DNA of 64,000 nucleotides from Smittia aterrima (Eukaryota; Arthropoda; Insecta; Diptera; Chironomidae): contig CP093830.1 in NCBI GenBank assembly GCA_033063855.1, positions 11,408,854 through 11,472,853 on the forward strand. Direction: 5' to 3'. Made by a program: the position numbers and the translations under genes. The notes under the pieces were generated by a model that searched no databases, had not been told where the DNA came from, and saw only the letters and a list, made by a program, of their open reading frames with translations. Each line of letters opens with the position of its first letter. The stretch's first letter is position 1. This document shows, in pieces, positions 57,301 through 64,000 of the stretch.

Positions 57301-60300
57301 TTCGAGATCTTTAAGATTCTTTGTTTGTTTGTTTAGAGTTTAGAAGAACAAACGAAAGAATTCCAAATATTGAAAGAGGAACTTTATGCTCGTTAAATTC
57401 AACCTTTACTATCAAAAGAAATTCTTCTAAAATTCATAATCTTGAAGAGCGTAAACTTATCCTGAAAATTTCGTCGTTGATCTTACTTTAGGATAACTCG
57501 ATGCGTAGCATCTTGAAGCGATTGTTTTGAACTTTAACGTTTAAGGCAATGAAAGCCTCGCCGAAAAGCTAAGACAACAGAATTTTTATTCGAAACAAAC
57601 ATTTTTGCTTTCGCTCACAAAGGTCAGCGAAATTGAATTCATCCACCAAACGACAACAGTCGTTGATATTCCATTGGTATTGTCATTCAAACGTGCTCGC
57701 AGACACCAACCGCGCTTGTTGTGTTTATTTCGTTTGCGGCTGTTATTGTAGGAACTTTCCAAGCGGAAAATGTTCAAAGAAGTTTCGGGAAAAAAATTCT
57801 TCGAAACAACTCCCGCAAAGCTAAGAAGAAAGAAAAATAAACAGAATATTTTCGCAATGGAGAAATTATCCGCTCGACGCCGAAGAAAATTACTTGCCAG
57901 AGCATTGGAGCAATGTTCGTCATAAATTTCAATTTCAAAGCCTCATTAAAATTGCCTTTAAATGATAATCACCTGCTCTGGCTCAAGGTGCGAGCTTCAT
58001 TTGCAAGAGAATAAAGGAGAGAAAATAAAAATGAAAATTTGCATTTTATGTGCGGAAAGAAATTTTTGTTATGCGATAAAACGTTCTTTCCATGATTTTT
58101 CAGATAAGTAATTTAGATGTCTGTAAATCTTTGCTATGGGAAGCTTTCTCTTCCTACGTAACTTGTGGGAGGCTTGAAATTCTTGGCTACGTGACTTCCG
58201 GACTGTCTCTTGTTTCTGAGGAAACAGAAGCGCGAGAAAAACGTGATCGCACTGAGTTCATCAAATTCAAAACATCAAAGCGCAAATATTGATATTCAAT
58301 CTATTATGCAATCTCTGACAATTTTTTTTGTCGAATCTCTATCTTCAAATAGACAAATGTTTGAGTTTTTAATTATTACATGGAATTAAGTTCAACGGTT
58401 CTGTTTGACATTTTCATTGCTGTTTGAGAAATTTGTTTGCTGACTAAGCTTTTGAGCTCTTCGATTATTTGTACTACAAGTTAGTTCACGATTTGATGCT
58501 TTGAAAATTCGAGACTTCGATATCCTCATGTGGTTGGAAAAAATCGAATCGAATGAAAATAGAACGTGGCCGACAAGCAACAGATGATTCTTTTATTTTA
58601 CGAACGAAGCTCGTTCTACTGTTGAACATCAACAGAAAGTTTAATTATTTAGGTTTCGAATTTTCTAGATTCAATGTGCCGTACAACAAAGTTGAGTGGA
58701 TACCACCCACAACATCCGAGGAAATTTTACTATGAATGTAAATATTTACCTGAAAGTTTCACAAACCTTTGGCTTTTAGGATTTTTCAAATGGAATTCAT
58801 TCTAATTAGCCGCAAATTTTTCACTTGACTTAGTCACTCTCTTCAATCTCATTAAACCAAATTGATAAGATTTTATCTCTTAATCTTCACACTCCATAGA
58901 ATAAAGTTTTGTGAATAATTAAAAAAGTTTAATGTCAAGTGGTTGAAGAATTAATTTTGATGATCACAATAATCGGATTAATTAACAAAGCTTCGTAATT
59001 TCATTTTCCACTCAATTAGGCCTCCGTAATCGGCCAATTCTGTTGATCTATTCGAGTCAAGAGTTATTTACTTTCCATGCCATCAACTTTAAAACTTGGG
59101 AAAGTCTAAGGAAGCCCAGAGAAGGCTAATGGATTCTCGTAAATTGCTTCAATATTTTTGTCGTTCGTGTCCCAAAGGGGAATAAATTCTATTGTTGCGT
59201 AATAGCGTTGACAGAAATCTGCTTGTCGTAATGAATGTTAATGTGTTGAACGCTGCGCATCTCTCATGAGAATACAAACGGTTAGAGCCTCGTTGAATCT
59301 TCAGGCAGTGAATTGCGATCTAAACAAGTGATTAAATGTTTACGATTCTAACCACGACAGAGTCAAACGTGATATTTGCTGTCAACGCTGAAAGCCGATT
59401 AAAAGCGTGAAGCAATGAAATAAATCATTATCATCTTATTTGAAGTTTTTCGATTGAAGTAAAATGCGTTAAACCTTAGTTTACGAATCGATTGAAAAGT
59501 GAGGCAGTCAAGTGAGTTGTGAAATGATTGAATTACATGATTTCAAGGCTTTCAATCACACTTTCCCACGCAGATATTGGGAAGCATCACCCACAACATT
59601 TTATCGAACATTCTTTCATCATGTCAAGCATGTAACGATTCCAGTTGGACGCATCAATTTGAACTGGGAAATCTCGCAGTGTTCGCGATCTCTTTACATA
59701 ACAAACCATTCAGTTTTTATTTATTGATTTTTGTCTGAATCGCTTCATCAGTGTTGACTTTAACGCGTTCAAAGAGTTTAATGCGAATCGGCAAAGGAAA
59801 GTTATTGAAGTGGGTCTGTCAAAAGAGTAAATTTCTTGTTGACTCAACGTCGTGGATGAAAGTCAAAGACGGTTTCGTATTCCAATCCACGTCACGTCTT
59901 CAGCGGACAAATGATTATTTACAGCAAAGAGCGAAAAGTTCAAGACTCGTTTCACGGTTGTTTGATGAATAAACACTCGAATGAACTGTAAATGATCTGA
60001 GAGGGGTCAAGAATATTTCGTTTCGTAATTTACGGCTCGATTAAAATATTTACATTGGAATCCTTTTTAAAAAAGACAAAATTGAGAAATATAAAATGAA
60101 GTGCGTGGGTTTGATGACGACAAGCGAAATTGTTCTCAGAAACCTCTCGTTATCAGCTTTCTGGTATCAAAAGTCATGATTGAGACTTTTGATAAATAAA
60201 CCGAAACATATTGAATTTAAAGCTTATCGTGTTCACTTTTCCGTTGGTGGATTAAACTTTTGTTCAAAAGAAGATTTATTTAGTCAGAACGAGATTCAAT

Positions 60301-61304
60301 AGCAAGCAACACGCACATGAAACTGAGCTTTGATTTTTCATGCGAAATCCTTTTGCACAGCGAGAGCCAAGTCAACTCAATAGGAATCCTTCATATGATA
60401 ATCCGTCAAAGGTGGCAGTGCGAGATTCGGTGAAGCATTAATGAACGGATCTGTCGCGAAGCTAATCAAATAATCACGGTACACATCTTTGAAGGAAGAC
60501 ATTGAAGCGGAAAGGAAATCTCTCAGAAAATATTTTTCTTTTCTCCAGAACGCTGGAGGCAACCGATATAAAAACATTTTTTTGTGTCAGATCAGATTCT
60601 ATCACTTCCGAAATTCTGCTGATATGAAATATTGCTGAGTGTTGATTATCGGAAGATGTTTGTGAGATTTTATGACGACAGAAATGTGACATGAGTCCCT
60701 GATTGAGTTTCCTTGGAAATTCATTTGAAGAGAAATCTCGTCTTCGAAGAAATGAATTTCTTAATGTTCTCTTGGTGAGGAAATTGTGGAGAAGCTAAAA
60801 CATATCGTGTAGCACTCTACTTAGATAAAAGTTGCTAATACAATCTTTTTTGTTAATGAAAGAGAAGCTTTAAGAGTTCCAAGAAGTTTTAACGAGAAAT
60901 AGAAATTTTGTGCTTTCTCGTAAAGTCAACAAAAGTCTACGAAAGAAATTCTCATGACTTCCGCGTAAATCAAACGATAAACAAAAGTCATTAAAGTCTA
61001 AAAAGTTTATACAACGGAAGTCTTATCTTTCATTGATATTGACGAATGTCAAAATATTTGAAATGATTCTCCGTCACTCATCAATCTTTAGAATCTGATA
61101 TCACTAATTTCTAACAGACACTAACAAAAAACTTGATAAGATTAGCAAGGTCGGTGCCGTTTTTGTTTGTTGCCATTATCTTTCTAATCATAATCCTGCT
61201 TAATCCAATGACCAAAGAAAAATGTATTTAAACGAAGATGTTTTTCCCGAACTTTTCAGTTCGACTTTGATAATTGATTGTGAGAAAAAAAAGAATATAA
61301 TAGA
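54400..61304. other. Gene-poor intergenic DNA, about 6.9 kb
   Basis: No ORF with an ATG start and family features was found on either strand. The ORFs at 56431, 57586, 58092, 59512 and 60377 look like chance. The right-hand neighbour of allatostatin A must have its noncoding 5' exon and promoter in this stretch, and neuropeptide genes often have large regulatory regions. No tRNA, satellite or transposon was recognised. Confidence 0.45.
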
Positions 61305-62075
61305 ATGTTACGTGAAGTGGCCGTTTTGGCATTAATTGGTCTTGTGACCTCTCAGGCAGTTCAAGACCCTCGATGCCCACTACAGAATTTGCGTCCACCA
61401 ACTCATGTTCCTCATGATAAAGATTGCTCACTTTATTATGTTTGCAATTTCGGATATTTAGTTCTCATGTCGTAAGAATTAATAATTTCTTTAAAATATA
61501 AGAATTTAACTATGGTTTTTTTTTTCATTGTGTTAACCAGACCGTGCCCACAAGGTAAAATATAAATTTATTTAAATTGTGAAATTGTTAAATAACCTCA
61601 AATAAATTTAGGAATGCTGTTTGATACTGTAACTAGCAGATGCGTTCCGGCAGCACAAGCTACTTGTGGAACTGGTTCGCCAACGACTGTTCCGCCAGTA
61701 ACTGTGCCGCCAACAACTGTCCCGCCAGTGACTGTTCCACCTACAGATCCACCAACAGTTCCACAAGAAACAACAGTTCCAGGAGCAGAAACCACAATTC
61801 CAGGAGCAGAAACAACAGTTCCCGTCGAAGAGACAACAGTTCCTGGAGTCGAAGTTACAGAGCCTCCAACTGAAGGTGAAAATGTTTAGAGGCAAATTGT
61901 GAATCATATTTAAATAAATTTCTTTCTTTTAGCCCCCGGCACAGCTCCACCAGAGTTCCCAACAGTTCCACGTAAGTTCAAAGTCCGATAAAATAAATTT
62001 TGTATTTGATTTAAATTTCTTTTTTCAGAGGAACCCCCGACAGTCCCTAACGTTCCAGCAAATTTCGTTTTTTAA
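61305..62075 (+). CDS. Peritrophin-like chitin-binding mucin
   Basis: Exons 61305-61471, 61541-61554, 61612-61875, 61933-61971 and 62029-62075 join in phase, 176 residues. Signal peptide (MLREVAVLALIGLVTS) is followed by one type-2 chitin-binding domain (CBM14). Six Cys have the usual order: CPLQ, KDCSLYYVC, SPCPQG, SRC and ATC. The domain is split by a 14-nt microexon. The rest is a Thr/Pro/Val/Glu-rich tail with repeats such as PPVTVPPTTVPP and PGAETT, a likely O-glycosylated mucin segment. Such proteins line the gut peritrophic matrix or other chitinous surfaces. Small 38-bp to 70-bp introns fragment the tail, so its exact exon use could vary. Confidence 0.85.
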
Positions 62076-64000
62076 ATATTTTTTAACAGAAACTTTGATG
62101 TTTTCAGCTGGAAATTGTGAAATAAAAATTCCACCAGCTATCAGTGAATCCAACCAAATCCTCAAAAGATAATTTCGAGAACATTTATGATACAATGATC
62201 CGTAGAGATAAGATTGTTTAGATAAAAAGTTTAAAAACCATTTGAACCTCAACACGTTGGTGGAATTACTTCCTTCTAATGACGCGTTTCTAATGAAATT
62301 CGATTCTAAATTGAGACTTCAGACGAACGGAATATTTTCAGATTTTTTTTATTAAAAAGTTTGTGATACTAAGAATCAAAAGATGTCATCAACAAAATTT
62401 TATTTTGGAATTCCCAAGAAGACATCATTAGTCAGCGTGTGACGAAAAACAAAATAATCCTGTCTTGAACTTAAAAGCAATCCCTCTCGAACTTCAAAGA
62501 ATTTCGATATTAACTTTCTTCAGAAACAAATCATCTTTAAACTATTGTGCCAATATGCAATGAATGTTTGTCGTTCAACTTTTCATTCTTTATTTGAAGA
62601 AAGGTTTTACGAAAAGCGCATTTCCCTCTGTCGATGAATGCAAATAAGGTTTCTCCTTTCGAATGACGACGCTTCAGAGTATTTTTCACAAATGGATCAA
62701 GTTGGTTTTACCGCATTCACATCCAGTTATAGTTTCGATTTAGTGGGAGTTCAACAGGTGAATCCGAAAGCTGAAATGTGAGGAACTCAAACCGACTCGG
62801 ATTGTTTTTTCTATTTTATTGTCCGCAGTTGTTTTTATAATAAAATATATTTTATCAATGCAGTGTCTCTCGTTTTTCATGTTTGTCTACTTTTTATGGA
62901 GGAGGTTTGTAATTAATTTACTTAATGGGTTGAACTAGTTGTGCTTTGGAAATTGAAAAAGTAATTTAAAAAATCCTGAAAGAACTTTTTAGATTTATTT
63001 TGTTTTAATAAAAAATTTATTAGACTCAGACAAAAAAGTGTTTATCTTTGAAAATCAATATCAAAACCACAAAATTTGTTGAAAAATAAATTTGAATTTG
63101 GCAAATAAAATATTTTCGTAGAGTTCATTGACGCTTTGGAGGTTTTTTGATAAACTTTTCGATTGTTGATTTTGTTGTGGTTCGATTAAATCAAAAACGT
63201 TGAACTCTAAACTTTCTCGAATGAGACTCACGCGATTTCCTTCCTCAACAATCGGAAAATGAAATTAATTTCAAAGATTGACGACAATGCAAATTTAATT
63301 TTCAATTTGTGGACTACTCAATTTGCATTTTAATTAGAGAACTGCGATCTGTTGTTGATTGTGGCTCTTCATTGCATTAATTATTATTATTTTGACCGCG
63401 TTCACTTCTCGGATTTCTCATTTGCTCAGAAAATTTACATTCAAGGCGAAGACAGAAGAAGTCGCAGTTAGTTGAGAATTCTTTTCCTTAGCGACGTTAC
63501 ACAAACGATTCGAGATTTTTCTATCAAAGGACGTTTCAATTTAACATTCTTCTCCAACAGAAAATGATTAAAGAACAAAATAACTTCTTCCATCAAAATT
63601 AATTAGTTTTTAGTCTCTGAAGTTTTACTTCGAGAAATACAAAGTTCTCTCCCAGCAAAATTAAATTCTCATTTTGATTGACAATACTTCAAAGGGCTTT
63701 CTTTTTTTGCAAGGACGACACTTACGCACCAAGGAAATTGTCTTCATATGAACAAATCCTCGAGATTACAGACGATTAATGGTTTTCCCAAAGTGTCATT
63801 CATTTGAAATATGACAAGTTCATGTGGTGATTAAGTCGAAGCCGCGAAGGCAGAGAAACAATCTTGAACTTCTAATCCTTTAAATGCACGTAAAAGCAAT
63901 TGATTTACGGTTGGATCAAGAGAAAACTTCGCTGTCTAATTGACGATGAGACGTGAAATCTTAGCTTTCATAATCCAACGACACTCACCTTGTTTCCACA
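62076..64000. other. Intergenic DNA, no gene seen
   Basis: AT-rich DNA after the peritrophin-like gene, up to the window edge. No ORF with protein features on either strand. The very end (cactcacctt, 63984-63993) reads on the minus strand as a donor-like AAG|GTGAGT, so an exon of a minus-strand gene may begin just beyond the window. Confidence 0.4.

Noticed and set aside
1..64000. CRISPR arrays, bacterial operons, rRNA or tRNA genes
   Set aside because: The window is animal nuclear DNA with spliceosomal introns. No regularly spaced direct repeats of CRISPR type and no tRNA cloverleaf were recognised by eye.

Overview
The window is nuclear DNA of an insect, most likely a nematoceran fly (midge or mosquito relative). 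The reasons are short introns of about 50-170 bp with GT/AG borders, AT-rich intergenic DNA, an allatostatin-A precursor whose peptides closely resemble known mosquito peptides, pickpocket-type DEG/ENaC channels, and a tandem SMYD4-like family. The species is an inference. Most ORFs beginning with TTG or GTG are not real starts, so I used ATG codons and followed intron phase from exon to exon by eye.

Layout. 1-1650: 3' part of a GPI-anchored matrix metalloproteinase (+). 2084-2629: two short unexplained open segments. 2650-11600: gene-poor DNA holding a long inverted repeat (arms of about 330 bp, 3.5 kb apart). 11604-13577: secreted Gln-rich protein (+). 13829-15924: cyclic-nucleotide-binding-domain protein (-). 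16149-19367: beta-adaptin (-). 20230-27250: a tandemly duplicated region in which small secreted cysteine-rich genes (three copies) alternate with DEG/ENaC genes. One DEG/ENaC locus reads as a two-channel in-frame fusion of 972 residues, another is a patchwork pseudogene, and a third is only a scrap. 27254-28922: decayed non-LTR retrotransposon with an apparent target-site duplication. 29390-35258: three tandem SMYD4-like genes with different intron positions. 35376-36404: astacin-type protease (-). 36576-37569: unrecognised acidic protein (+). 37717-40607: Cullin-4 (-). 40988-42422: acylglycerol kinase (+). 42493-43266: trypsin-like homologue lacking the catalytic His (-). 43443-43607: 54-residue membrane smORF (-). 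43758-45367: GH1 beta-glucosidase (-). 45715-52708: abnormal spindle (asp) with a duplicated IQ array (+). 53652-54384: allatostatin A (-). 54400-61300: gene-poor. 61305-62075: mucin-like peritrophin (+). 62076-64000: no gene seen.

Functionally this is an ordinary mixture of housekeeping genes (beta-adaptin, Cul4, AGK, asp), secreted digestive or extracellular proteins (astacin, serine protease homologue, GH1, peritrophin, MMP) and a neuropeptide gene. The most unusual part is 20-35 kb, where two families (Cys-rich peptide plus DEG/ENaC, and SMYD4-like) have expanded in tandem with fusion, pseudogenisation, retroelement insertion and intron turnover. An assembly gap of 100 N lies in an intron of the fused channel gene.
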